Assembly: GCF_018446385.1 (NCBI RefSeq) | Contig: NC_056000.1 | Span: 56,762,722 to 56,826,721, forward strand | From: Zingiber officinale | Lineage: Eukaryota > Streptophyta > Magnoliopsida > Zingiberales > Zingiberaceae | Length of the DNA stretch: 64,000 nt | Direction: 5' to 3' | Part shown: piece after piece, positions 33,802 to 45,536 of the stretch | How the letters are laid out: every line of letters begins with the position of its first letter | Position numbering within the stretch: the first letter of the stretch is position 1 | Position numbers and translations under genes: made by a program | The notes under the pieces: model-generated | What the model was told of the DNA's origin: nothing | The model's database searches: none | The model's input: only the letters and a program-made list of their open reading frames with translations

Positions 33802-35420
33802 TAGGGTTATGCCTCTGTCTATTTGGTATTAGTTTAATTATGCACATGTCATACATAATTTAGGCAGGATAATAGTAGGATGTGCTAACTTTGTGGATGC
33901 AGGATCCAACTATTATGGCTTATAGTTTTTATGTGTGTGATTGGACCCTTGGACATGTCAAGGGAAATTATATGTGTGTGCATGATTGTATTATAAAATA
34001 CAGCAGGAGCTGTATTTAGTTTTATTAGGATTTTATTTTTTTGATCTAGTTACATGTGTACATTCCTTTTATGGAATATAGGGTCGATGGATGTAAATTT
34101 TATTTTATGTACGATCTAGTTTACATGTAGATTCCTTCGAGGAATATAGGATCGAAAAATGTAAAATTCTATTTTTGTCGCGGATCGAATCTTGCAAGGC
34201 GTGGAACCTTTTGAGGACCAGAGGCGCAGCGGAACAAGGAGCAAGATGGATGCGACATCTAGACCCGGTGGCGGTGGCCAAATATGGCAGCAGCTTGGGA
34301 TGACAACACACGGAGGGCAACCATAGATAAAAGCCATAAAAGTTGAAAATTAGATTTTCTATTTATTGCTTTTATATTGTGTTGTGTGTGTATGTTAGTA
34401 TACAGTTTTAGTAGGCTAGCATAGTTAAAATTCCTCATTTATAAATAACTAAGTGGGAGAGGGATTTTAAATAAATTCCACGGTCTCCATTACTGGTTTG
34501 TAAGTGATGCAAACAAGTTTGCGCGTTGGCTCTGAGTGTCTTCCTCCATATCGGATGAGCTTGTTTTCGGATCACTAGCTTAAACTTCCATTTTGGATGA
34601 CTATAGGAAGTTAATTAAGAGCGTGTGATCTTCCCCATCGGAAGGGACACAATCTTATTAATGAACTTAGTGTCAAGTAATGGTATACATTTAGGCACGT
34701 CTAATAGTATCCTCCCCATCGGAGTCACTGCTATTATTTGTGTGACCGAAGAAAACCAACTATTAATTTGTCAAATAAATAGGTTGACAAGATAATAAAA
34801 TTAAAAACCCCTCTTACAAATGTTTGGTTTTGTATACGTCCACACTATCGTGGCATACAAAATTCACGGTGTTTGAGGTAATTTTATTTGTTATAAAGAT
34901 TTATTGACAAGATAATTAATGGGTAAAACCCTCCTCTTACAAATGTTTAAATTTTGTATACGTCCACACTATCGTGGCATGCAAAATTCACGGTGTTTGA
35001 GGTGTTGGTGAATTTAAATAATATTGTTTGAGGAATCAATGTTATTCTAAATTCAAAAAGTTTTGACCAAATATTTGATCAAAGATACATCAACTATTAA
35101 TTTTATTCATCATAAAGTAAAGTTGACGAGATAATAAAATTAATGGATAAAATCTCTTTTTTGATTTTGTATGCGTCCGCACTATCGTGGCATACAAAAT
35201 TCATAAGGATTTTAAAAGAATTGATCTTGACCAAATATTTTTGTGATTCTTAGGATTTAAAATGTTTGTCAATCCCCTAGTTGTTATACTATAGAAAAGA
35301 CTTAGTAGTCTCAATTGTAATGATTGGAAATAGGACTTGGACATTAAGGTAGACTGTCTTCTTAGAACTAAGAACAATTTAGGTGTATTTAATTCATTAG
35401 TAGAAACATGTCTAGTGGTA
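33802..35420 (+). other. Element D leader and eroded gag region
   Basis: No intact gag. It contains a 35-base hairpin-forming block repeated three times (34828-34862, 34952-34986, 35165-35199) with the same loop and near-identical stems, each followed by TTCA(C/T). A (C)CCCATCGGA motif is also repeated near 34635 and 34713. Confidence 0.6.
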
Positions 35421-36440
35421 TTATCTACCAGAACCTGGAGTGTAGATACAGATGCCATTAATCATGTCTGCAATTCATTGCAGGGTTCCAGGAAACCCGA
35501 CAACTAAATGAAAATAAAAACACCGTCCACATGAGTATTACTGCAAAAGTAGTAGTTGTTGCAGTGGGAGAGGTTTATTCTCTAATAGGAATAAAATATG
35601 GATTTTAGAAATTGTCTTTACGTACTAAGTTTAGAAAGAATTTGTTTTCAGTTTCTAAACTATTAAAGAATAGATGTTGTGTCTATTTTGATAACAAAGT
35701 TGTTGTCAAGAAAAATAGGGAAGTTATCTATTCTGGTACGTTGGTTGGCAATTTATAAATCCAATAAATCCCACGATGCAACAAATGGAAATTAGTAACA
35801 TATCTTCTAATTTTTAAGAGAAAGCAACCTTCGGAAATGAACCAATTATATTTTTAGCATCTAAAGCTAGGTTATATTAACTTGAGTAGGATTCATTGGT
35901 AGCTGATGAACTTTTGGGTTCATTGGTAGTGGAAATCTTTCCAACCTGCGAGTTTTACTTGGAAGGAAAAATAACCAAGAAGCTTTTAAATCTAAGGGGT
36001 TTGGAGCCAAAGATATATAAGAATAGGTTCATTCTGATTTGTGAAGACTTTTTGACTATCCAGGCAAGAGGTTGTTTCAAATATTTCATCTATTTTATAG
36101 ACAACTATTTGAGATACGGATACATTTACTTGATGTGCCACAAGTCTAAGTGCTTTGATTAGTTCAAAGAGTACGAGGCTGATGTGGAGAAATGTCAAAG
36201 TAAAAGTATCAAGACACTACGGTGAGATCGTAGTGGCAAGTACCTCTTGGGAGAATTTAGGAGACACTTATCAGAAGTAGGGATTCAATCCCAACTAACT
36301 GCACCTGGTACACCCCTACAGAATGGTGTAGAAAAAGGAAGGTATAGGACTCTTATGGAAATAAGTAGATTGATAATGAGTTATTTGGAAAATTACCAAA
36401 TTCATTTTAAGGATATACTCTGGAAACAGAAGTGAACATA
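35421..36440 (+). pseudogene. Element D protease and integrase remnant
   Basis: Starts with a protease relic (VDTDAINHVCNSLQGS, where active Copia has DSGAT), then several frames interrupted by stops. The integrase core is readable as FYLEGKITKK, GCFKYFIYFIDNYLRYGYIYLM (35896-36162) and then SQLTAPGTPLQNGVEKGRYRTLMEI (36247-36435). Active elements have a DD-E triad here. The middle aspartate region (DRGGEYL-type) reads R*RSGKYL, so it is dead. Confidence 0.8.
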
Positions 36441-36989
36441 GTACCTTCCAAAATCAGAACTCTCTACTCATATAGAATTGCTGAATAGGCGTAAGCTTAT
36501 TTTGAAGCATATTCGGATTCGGGTAGTCCAGCACATATGATGAAGAGAGATAATGATAAGTTGGACAGGAATTCACTTGTTTGTGGGTTATCCTAGAGAA
36601 ATGAAAGTAGGTTTATAGTCTTAAAAATCAGAAGGTCATTGTTAGCATCAATAACCGATTTTTAGAAAATGACTATGTAATAAACCACGTGCCCATAAGT
36701 AAATTTGTTTTTACGGAAATAATAAAAGACATGTCTAATCTAGTACCAACTGTACAAGATGAGATACCACAAGGAAACTGCAACACGTATCACAAATGAT
36801 ACACAATTGCAGAAAGTGCCTCGTCGTAGTGGGAGGGTTGTTAGGCAACCTAAAAAGATTCATGTTTTGTGAGAGTTTTTGGACTCGATCTCTAGAGGAC
36901 ATGAACCTGATCTCCGGACATATGACGAAGCACTCCAAGATAAAGATGCAGCATCTTGGCAAAGAGTAATGAATAATAGAATTAGAATA

Positions 36990-37540
36990 TATGTATTCTA
37001 AAAAAATATGAAAACTTATAGAACCACCAAATGGTGTAAAAGCCTTTGGGTGTAAGGTCCATAATAGGAAAAGAGGGATAGACAAGAAGGTAGAAACTTT
37101 CAAAGCAAGGCTTGATGAAAAAGGAAACTTTTTCACTGGTAGCCATGCTTAAGTCTATCTGGATTCTTTTATCTATTTGGCAAGTAGATGTCAAGACAGC
37201 ATTCCTTAATGGAAGTCTTGAAGAAAGCATCCATATAAAGCAACCAGAATGGTTCATTGCAAAAGGCTAAGAGCATCTTGTGTGCAAGCTCAATCAGTCT
37301 ATGGACTGAGGCAAAGCTTCAAGGTCTTGGAACATCCGGTTTATCAAAGTAATCAGAATAAGTCTTGTGTATACAAAAGGTGTGATGGAAACGTGGTGAT
37401 ATTTCTTGTACTATACGTAGATAACATTTTTGGTAGTTGGAAACAATATAAAAATGTTGTCAGAAGTAAGGGTATGGTTGTCCAAACAATTCGATATGAA
37501 GGACTTGGGAGAATAAATATATTCTTGGGATCAAAGTAAT
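36990..37540 (+). pseudogene. Element D reverse transcriptase remnant
   Basis: Frames with frameshifts. KVETFKARLDEKGNF, then ASRCQDSIP/WQVDVKTAFLNGSLEESIHIKQPE, and FLVLYVDNIF at about 37405-37435. The catalytic motif YVDD is changed to YVDN and several stops occur. Confidence 0.82.
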
Positions 37541-37699
37541 AAGGGATCGCAAGAAAAGAATATTTTACTTATCTCAAGCTTCATATATCGGAAAAAAATC
37601 CTTGCTCGTTTTAAGCATGCAACACTCCAAGAAAGGTTTCTTACCTTTTTAGCATGGAGTAACTTTATCTAAAGAAATGTTTCCGTAGACATCAAAGGA

Positions 37700-38150
37700 G
37701 ATAGAGGAAATGAAGGCAGTTCTTTATGCTTCAGCTGTTGGAAGCCTAATGTATGTTATGCACGAGATCAGAAATCTGTTTTGCCAAGGGCATAATTAGC
37801 AGATATCAAAGTAACCCTGAACAGGGACATTGGACTGTAGTAAACCATATATTGAAGTACCTTAGAGGCACTAGATATTATATGCTAGCTTACAAGGCAG
37901 TTAATTTGGTCCCTGTGGGTTGCACGGGTTTTGACTTCCAGTTGGATAGGGGCAATAGTAAGTCAACCTCGGGGTTTTGTGTTTACTTTAGGAGGTAAAG
38001 TCATAACTATGAAAGAGTGATAAGCATAGGTGTTTTTCTGGACTCCACCATAGAAGCTGAGTATATGGCAAACCTCTGAGGTAGCCATAAAAGCTGAATA
38101 ACTCAATAACCTCAAGATAGACTTAGATATGATTTCTGGTTTGTCCAAAG
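37700..38150 (+). pseudogene. Element D RNase H remnant
   Basis: MLCTRSEICFAKGIISRYQS, HWTVVNHILKYLRGTRYYML, then STSGFCVYF, the usual Copia RNase H region, ended by a stop after YFRR. Later pieces (EAEYMANL, NNIGAVANSKNHK) are in shifted frames. Confidence 0.82.
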
Positions 38151-38416
38151 ATTATTACAATTTATTGTAATAATATTGGTGCAGTAGCAAACTCGAAAAA
38201 CCATAAGTCTATAAGGCAAGTAAACACAATAGAGCGCAAGTACCACCCAATACGAGAAATCGTATAAACGAGGAGAAGTTGTTGCCTCCTAGATTGCATC
38301 AGGTAATGACCTATAGATCCTTTCACGAAGGTCCTTAAGGCAAGAGCTTTTGATGGGCATGTTGAAGGGTTGGGAATCAGATGTATGGCAGCAAATATAG
38401 CAGCTTAGTCTTTTAG

Positions 38417-38430
38417 TATAAGTGGGAGAT
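38417..38430 (+). other. Polypurine tract of element D
   Basis: TATAAGTGGGAGAT, directly before the 3' LTR, the usual Copia form. Confidence 0.85.
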
Positions 38431-40272
38431 TGTTAGGATGTATACTAAAAGCCTAGCTTTTGGTATAAACATTTATCTAGAAATAAAAATCACATTGGTC
38501 AAATGTCTACATTTACGATAAATGTAGTTGCTCAATTAATTTATATTGTAGATAACATGGTGTGTGGTGACACACACAGAAGATCATGATATCGGTTCCT
38601 TATAAATTATAAACAGTAGCTCACGACAAATATGGAAAGGAACAAATCATTGGAAGGTCGTAGTGTAATTAGGTATTAGTTTATCTTAACTATATAATTA
38701 CACTAGTACACTTAGAGTGCATTAAGTAGGACCATTTGAGGTCGTTCCTTTTATACTGACTTTATGAAGGAACAAAAACCTCAGTTATTATGAAAGTGTG
38801 TGCTCTTAATCCTAATATAATAACAAGCACATATATTTGATATTTATTTCTTTAATTTATCAATGGGTGAGATTTAGTTCGATGAATCAATAAACCCGAT
38901 AAGTTGGGAAATGATATCACTTATAGTGTGTGTTGTTGATTATAGAAGGAAACTGTGTCCTAGTAATCTAGGTTGATAATGTCCCCAAGATGAGTTCATA
39001 AAGATTGTCATGTTAAACCCTGCAGGTGGACTTAGTCCGACATGACGATAAGGTTGAGTGGTACTATTCTTGGATTAAGATATTAATTAAATGAGTTGCC
39101 AGTAACTCACTTAATTAGTGGACATTCGACATCTTAAACACAGGGAGACTGACACACTCATAATAAGAAGGAGCCCAAAAATGTAATTTGGGATTGGTGC
39201 GGTAGTTCAATAATAGTTCTCTAGTGGAATGAATTATTATTGATAAAATTAAGTTGTGTGTTCGGGGCGAACACGGGATGCTTAATTTTATCGGGAGACC
39301 AAAACTAATTCCTCCCCTCGGTCCCTATCGTAGCCTCTTATTTATAGAGTACTATACCCACCTATACCCACCTTCTATACCCACCTAAAGGGGGCCGGCC
39401 AAGCTAGCTTGGAATCAAGCTAGGGCCGGCCTAAGCATGGTTTAGGGTGGTCGGCCCTAGCTTGAACCCAAGCTAGAGGGGGCCGACCATAATTAAACTA
39501 AAAAGAATTTTAATTTTAATTTTTATTATGTGAAAGATATAATTTATTAAAGAGAATTAAAATTAAAATATCTCTTTTAAAAGGATCTACAAAAGATTAA
39601 AGAAAGAGATTAGATCTCTTTCCATATTTGTAGATTGGAAAGATATTTTATTTTTTCTTTAAAAATTATTCACATGTCAAAAAATTAAAACTATAGAAAT
39701 TTCTTTTTATCAACCATGAAGGGATATTTGAAGAGAAATTTTTATTTTTAAAATTTCCGGAAACAAATTGGGAAGTTTTAATTTGTTGATTGAAACTTGT
39801 CTAATTTGCCTCTCTATGATGTGGCCGGCCATTAAGAGTTTAATTAGGAAATTTTATTTTATTTTTCTCAATTAAATCATGTCAAGGAAATTAAGGAAAT
39901 TTTATTGTAATTAAATTTCTTAATTTACCAAGGTTAAGGAATATAAAAGAAGGGGTAGGGTGCCTTCATGGTGATCAACCTCTATTATTTTTCCTCCCTC
40001 TCTTATTCCTTGGTGTGGCCGGCCAACATCCTCTCCCTCTCTTCCTCTTTGTGGTGGCCGAAACATCCCTCTTGCTTGGAGCTCTTGTGGTGGCCGGATA
40101 CTACTTGGAGAAGAAGAAGAAGAAGGAGAGAAAGCTTGCATCCCTTGGAGCTTGGTTGGTGTTTTTCTTCTTCCTTAGTGAAGCTCTCTTGTGTTGGCCG
40201 AACCTAGCTAGGAGGAGAAGAAGGTTCATTGGTGGTTTCTCATCTCGGAAGATCGTTGCCCACACAACGTCC
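38431..40272 (+). repeat. Element D 3' LTR, first part
   Basis: Matches 31371-33212 closely, ending in the target site CGTCC (40268-40272) where E inserted. The rest follows at 43914. Confidence 0.88.
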
Positions 40273-41286
40273 TGTAGGACCGTTGGGCCGGCTAGAAGGG
40301 TTGGTAAATAACCTATTAATTAAAAACAAATAACCCTTCCTCGAACGATTAAGCTAACACTTGTAAAATGAATTAAGCAGATAAATAAAAGCATAAAAAA
40401 TGAGGCACCGGATGTTTACTTGGTTACAACCGATGTGGTTGTTAATCCAAGGAAGATTAAGCTCAAAAACTCCTTCAGGCGGAGAAGCCTCTTACAGCGT
40501 TTTAGGCACAAAAAACAGAAGCTTAACTACAACTAAAGCATACAAGTGTTTGGAAATAGAATGATCGTGATTATTGAAAAACTTCTGGACCAAGGCTATA
40601 TTTATAACCTTGGTCGGGGCGCCTGGATGGGTTCCGGGCGCCTTGGGGGGGATAAAATTTATCCCCCAACGGTTGGATCGAGTCAAAGCTCGATCCTGTG
40701 AAAAAATCCCTTCCGGGCGCCCCGGATGGTTCCGGGCGCCCCGGACAGCTCCGGGCTCCCCGGATAGTTCCGGGCGCCCCGGAGCCAAAAGTCAACCCAG
40801 TTGACTTTTGGTCCGTGCTCTCTTCTCTGGTTCAGCTCGCCTCTGGTCCGGGTCTTCCGCTCCGGCCCGCTTGCTTGGGTGATCTCGACATCCGGAATAG
40901 GGCTCACCCGAACCCATCTTCCGGCCTTCTTCTCGAGCGTGCTTCCTCCTCGTTCTCGTCCCTCGGAATTGCCGCTGTCCCTTCTCGTCCACTAGCGTAC
41001 TCATCCGGACTTCCCTCGCCGCACCCCTGCCGACCTTCGCGTCTCTTGCTCCCGAGCAATCTTCCGCTCCGACTTACTCGGAACCACCGCGCACTTCCTT
41101 CTCGTCCGTGGTGTACTCTTCTCAAAGACTCGTCCCTCGGACGCATCTGCATCCTTCTCGCTAGCTGCGTCTTCCGCTCGAGTACCTGTGCTCCTATGCT
41201 CCTGCACACTTAGACACAAGATTAAATACAACGCAGGACCTAACTTAACTTGTTGATCACACCAAAACAACCTTGGGGTTCCAACA
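40273..41286 (-). repeat. Element E 3' LTR
   Basis: 1014 bp with four units of a ~19-bp GGGCGCCCCGGATGGTTCC-type minisatellite (about 40708-40785) and, on the minus strand, a TATAAATATAG TATA region near 40600. Confidence 0.88.
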
Positions 41287-41704
41287 ATCTCCCCCTTTTT
41301 GGTGTGATCAACCCAAGTTAAGCTAGGGTCAACAATAGATATGAAATTAAACAGTTTATTGCAATAACATGCAACATGATAAAAAAAAATTAAATTTCAA
41401 ACATTCCAAATTTTAATTTTCAATTTTTTTCTACCTCCCCCTAGACTTATACTTTCCCTTCTCCCCCTTTGATCACAATAAAAATGGGGTACAAACGAAA
41501 TCTAAGGGTTGACATTAAAAAAATTTTGAAACTATATTTCAATAATTTTCAGGGAAATGTTTCTAAGTCAAGACAAATTTCTAAGTCATTTGACATCAAG
41601 ATTAAGAAGTTTCTAAACAGAAAGCTTTATGCAAGAAAATTTCAGAGAATTAATAACATAAAGAGAAATTTTCTATGCATTTATTTATTTATATATTTTA
41701 TGCT

Positions 41705-42262
41705 TTAATCAGAAGGTTTAAATTTCCATTTTAATTTATCAGAAATTCTTAAGTCACACTTTTTCATATTTAAAGCAAAAAATATTAAACATGCAACAAT
41801 TTGTATCATGTTAATTTCTATTATTTTTTGAATTTCAAGTTCACAAAAATATTTCGATAGCATAGATTCTAACTTGATAAAATTTTTCGACGCTATAAAA
41901 AATTCTTTCGACAATGTGCAAAATTCGTTTGAAAGAATATTTTGTAATTTGCAGGAATTTATTAATAATAGATTTCTTAATCCGAAACACTTTTTCGATG
42001 ACTCATTTTCTGAATTGCAAAACTCTTTCGAGAAAGTAATTTGTAATTCGAAAAAATATTCGAAGAAAGTTTTTGACATCATTTCTAATTTGCATAATTC
42101 TTTCGAAAAAATATTTTGCAATTTACAAAAGTTTTTCGACAAAATTTCTAACTTGCAAAATTCGTTTAATAATAATTTGCAATGCAAGTTTGACAATTGA
42201 TTTTCTAATTCGAAAAATTCTTTCGATGATTCAATTTCTGATTCGAAAGACTCTTCAGGCAA
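41705..42262 (-). pseudogene. Element E gag C-terminal repeat region
   Basis: An open frame of 185 codons. Starts MPEESFESEIESSKEFFELE, an acidic stretch like the end of Copia gag, then runs through about ten degenerate 10-11-residue repeats (FCKLEILSKN, FCKLQNIFSK, LCKLEMMSKT), predicted to be helical or coiled coil. It is in a different frame from the gag domain above it, so a frameshift separates them. No zinc knuckle follows. Unusual cysteine content. Probably a decayed repeat-rich gag tail. Confidence 0.45.
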
Positions 42263-42312
42263 TTTTTCGATTGAATCATTTAATTGATCAGAGGTTCGAA
42301 TCCATACCTGAC

Positions 42313-42582
42313 TTACCTTTTCGGTAGTTGATTCTCCCCCTGTCGAGTTGCTTTTATCCGAAGATTCTCCCCTTCATCTGTCTCGGTAATTTCTTCCATC
42401 TCAGACTGTTCTGTCGGCAGCTCGGTGTCTATCAAAGAGTCGGATTCGGCTTCAGTTGGTTCTTCGTAGAGTTTTAAGAACTTTTCCCAAAGTTCTTTTG
42501 CACTGTTGTATTCGCCAACTCTATCGAAATCTTCATTTGGTATTGCAGTTAGAATGTGAAACTCTGCCCGACCGTTTGCCAT
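42313..42582 (-). pseudogene. Element E gag (UBN2-type) fragment
   Basis: About 89 codons including FHILTAIPNEDFDRVGEYNS and AKELWEKFLKLYEEPTE, the pattern of the Copia gag UBN2 domain (a helix with ALWE/ELWE followed by LxxLYE). Downstream the frame is acidic (EMEEITETDEGE). The N-terminal ~80 residues of a usual gag lie above 42582 only as broken frames. Confidence 0.7.
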
Positions 42583-42829
42583 TGACTCGTCACGCTGCTT
42601 CTTGTTCTAGAGGCGTAGATCGAGTCTTTCTCCGTTCGTGTTCTTCGGTGCTTCATAACCTGTTTTCATTATTAGGGAAATACCAATATCAGAGTTAAGA
42701 AATACCGTAATTTGTTGCTTCCATGAAGAAAGCTCCCCCTTGAATGCTGGTGGGTAGTCGCTAGCTCCGGCCATTGTTACTTCAGACGGCGGTTAGTCCT
42801 TCTGAGACGTACTCGGCTCTGATACCACT

Positions 42830-43913
42830 TGTAGGACCGTTGGGCCGGCTAGAAGGGTTGGTAAATAACCTGTTAATTAAAAACAAACAACCCTTCCTCG
42901 AACGATTAAGCTAACACTTGTAAAATGAATTAAGCAGATAAATAAAAGCATAAAAAACGAGGCACCGGATGTTTACTTGGTTACAACCGATGTGGTTGTT
43001 AATCCAAGGAAGATTAAGCTCAAAAACTCCTTCAGGCGAAGAAGCCTCTTACAGCGTTTTAGGCACAGAAAACAGAAGCTTAACTACAACTAAAGCATAC
43101 AAGTGTTTGGAAATAGAATGATCGTGATTATTGAAAAGCTTCTGGACCAAGGCTATATTTATAGCCTTGGTCGGGGCGCCTGGATGGGTTCCGGGCGCCT
43201 TGGGGGGGATAAAATTTATCCCCCAACGGTTGGATCGAGTCAAAGCTCAATCCTGTGAAAAAGTCCCTTCCGGGCGCCCCGGATGGTTCCGGGCGCCCCG
43301 GATGGTTCCGGGCGCCCCGGATGGTTCCGGGCGCCCCGGACAGCTCCGGGCGCCCCGGATAGTTCCGGGCGCCCCGGAGCCAAAAGTCAACCCAGTTGAC
43401 TTTTGGTCCGTGCTCTCTTCTCCGGTTCAGCTCGCCTCTGGTCCGGGTCTTTTTGCTCCGGCTCAGCTTGCTTGGGTGATCTCTGACATCCGAAATAGGG
43501 CTCACCAGAACCCATCTTCCGGTCTTCTCGAGCGTGCTTCCCTCCGGCTTCTCGTCCCTCGGAATTGCCGCGTGTCCCTTCTCGTCCACCAGCGTACTCA
43601 TCCGCAGACTTCGTCCCTCAGTCGCACCCCGTGCCGACCTTCGCGCTAGCTGCGTCTCTTGCTCCCCGAGCAATCTTCCGCTCCGGCTTTCGTACCTCGG
43701 AACCACCGCGCGCACTTCCTTCTCGTCCGCCGGTGTACTCTTCCGCAGCACCTCGTCCCTCGGACGCACCGCGTGCCGTCCTTCTCGCTAGCTGCGTCTT
43801 CCGCTCGAGTACCTGTGCTCCTAAGCTCCTGCACACTTAGACACAAGATTAAATACAACGCAGGACCTAACTTAACTTGTTGATCACACCAAAACAACCT
43901 TGGGATTCCAACA
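42830..43913 (-). repeat. Element E 5' LTR
   Basis: 1084 bp, with six minisatellite units (about 43265-43380) against four in the other LTR and several small indels near 43445-43760. Confidence 0.88.
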
Positions 43914-44481
43914 CGTCCGAGGTTAGAAGAGGAATACGGTAGAAGATCTAGAGGTCTTTCTAAAAGGTATAACTAGTAATTTTTCTTTCTGCATCATACT
44001 AGTTATTTTTGGAAATAATACCAAATACAAGAGGTTTACGATTCTAGTATTTCGAATATGTTTTTCGATGTTGTGTTCTTTTGTTTTATTTTTCCTTGTG
44101 ATTTGATTGTTCCTTTCGGTTAACCTAAAGTTATTTTAGGAAATTAAATATTAGCTTTTCATAAAAGGTTTTGTCTAGTTGGTGGTGGTTGCTCCCATAT
44201 CCAAGAAGGCCATGTGCCTCGCCACGTCAGTATTGGGAACCAATTATGGAAATTAATATTTAATGGAATTAATAACTTAAGGTGATTTGGATCGAACGTG
44301 TTAAGTTCCGCAGGAGATCCAAGTCTAAACCTAAAAGAACAGATAGATTAAGCTTTGGATCAAACGTGTTAAGTTCCGCAGGCGATCCAAAATTTAATTT
44401 AAAAGAACACATGGTAGCTAGGAAAAGGTTACAAAATTTTTGTACAGTGGAACCTCTAGGTTTTCCGAGTAGCAACCAACA
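43914..44481 (+). repeat. Element D 3' LTR, remainder
   Basis: Continues the LTR from the second CGTCC copy to AACCAACA and matches 33208-33787, with a short deletion near 44428. Confidence 0.85.
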
Positions 44482-44624
44482 ATTGCTACTTAAACCAATC
44501 TCAACTAAGAGGTCTCAGGTTCAAATCCTAGCCCAGGTTATTTATGAATATATTTTTATTTCTTTTTTATTCTTCTATTTCTTTTTTTGCTCTTTTAGAA
44601 TAGAGGAAATTTACGGGTGTTACA
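44482..44624 (-). repeat. Element A copy 2, 3' LTR, remainder
   Basis: The ATTGC target copy then the outer LTR tail to ACGGGTGTTACA at 44624, next to the polypurine tract (44625-44637). Confidence 0.82.
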
Positions 44625-44885
44625 ATCCCCCACACCTTATAAAAAGTTCGTCCTCGAACTTAGAACAATTGTGGATACTTCTGTCTCATATCGTCCTTGC
44701 GTTCCCATGTTTCCTCTTCATGCTACTGACTTTGCCATAGCACTTTCACTAATGGTATCTCTTTATTCCTCAGCTTCTTAACTTCTCGATTTATTATCTG
44801 AATAGGTTGACTTTCATAACTAAGATCCTCTTGAACCTGTACCGTCTATGGCTCAATCACTTGCTTTGCATTAGGAACATGCTTC

Positions 44886-45536
44886 TGTTGGATTGAAAAG
44901 AATTTAGATATCTTCACAATGACATGATATTGTCCACTTTAGGCCTAGGCCCTCATGACTTTACTCTTGGGTTCTCCCCAAAAGGCCTCATGTTAATGCA
45001 GATATCTTTTTTCTTTATAAACCCATGATCTTTCTCATGTGTTTTCGATGTGGGACTATGTTTGCAACCTTGCAACCCCAACAATCCCCCCCCCTCAAAC
45101 AAAGGACCATGGGCTTCCCACATCCGATCCCGACCCACAAGGTCTTCCTGCCCCTCGGTCCATCCGACCTACTAGGACTTTCTTGCCTAGATGACACTAG
45201 GACTTCCTGTCTGGTGTCTGGTCCTCTTGATCCGAACATAGGAGCCCCCACTTTCTTTGTTCAAGGTCAATATTGTACCCACATGGCTCAATCAGACCAT
45301 AGCTTTTGTGCACAGTCAGCGGTTAAACCTTCTGGCAGTCCGGGCTCTGATACCAATTGTTGGATCGAAAAGAATTTAGATATCTCCACAATGCAACCCT
45401 AGGCTCACATGACTTTGCTCTTGGGCTCTCCCCAAAAGGCCTCATGCCAATGGAGATATCTTTTTCTTTATAAACCCATGATCTTTCCCATGTGTTTTCG
45501 ATGTGGAACTATGTTTGCAACCATGCAACCCCAACA
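44886..45536 (-). mobile_element. TRIM F copy 2
   Basis: Same insertion point in the A pol gene as 6289-6946. LTRs 44886-45083 (intact TGTTGG start) and 45358-45536, flanked by GCTTC and GTTTT. The C run beside the left LTR is 9 bases against 17 in copy 1. Confidence 0.85.

Larger units (their letters stand above)
40273..43913 (-). mobile_element. Non-autonomous Copia-like element E
   Basis: 3641 bp, minus strand. LTRs 40273-41286 and 42830-43913 (TGTAGGACCG to CCAACA). Primer site complement GCTCTGATACCA lies at 42816-42827, and a minus-strand polypurine tract (AAAAAGGGGGAGAT) abuts the other LTR at 41287. Target duplication CGTCC at 40268-40272 and 43914-43918 is perfect. The 1.5-kb interior carries only gag remnants, so it needs proteins from another Copia element. 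LTRs differ mainly in minisatellite copy number, so it is young. Confidence 0.92.
31371..44481 (+). mobile_element. Copia retrotransposon D (with nested E)
   Basis: Plus-strand Copia element, 13.1 kb including E and about 9.5 kb without it. LTRs start TGTTAGGATGTATACT and end AACCAACA. Target duplication is ATTGC at 31366-31370 and 44482-44486, and the empty site in copy 1 near 5883 reads ATGGC. Internal pol is degenerate, so D is now immobile. Confidence 0.92.

Noticed and set aside
34828..35199. CRISPR-like array
   Set aside because: Only three repeats with unequal spacers (89 and 178 bases) inside a plant Copia leader.
40491..43840. Many overlapping proline/glycine/arginine-rich frames in the two LTRs of element E
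   Set aside because: They read a GC-rich minisatellite in several frames on both strands, so low stop density and not coding explains them.
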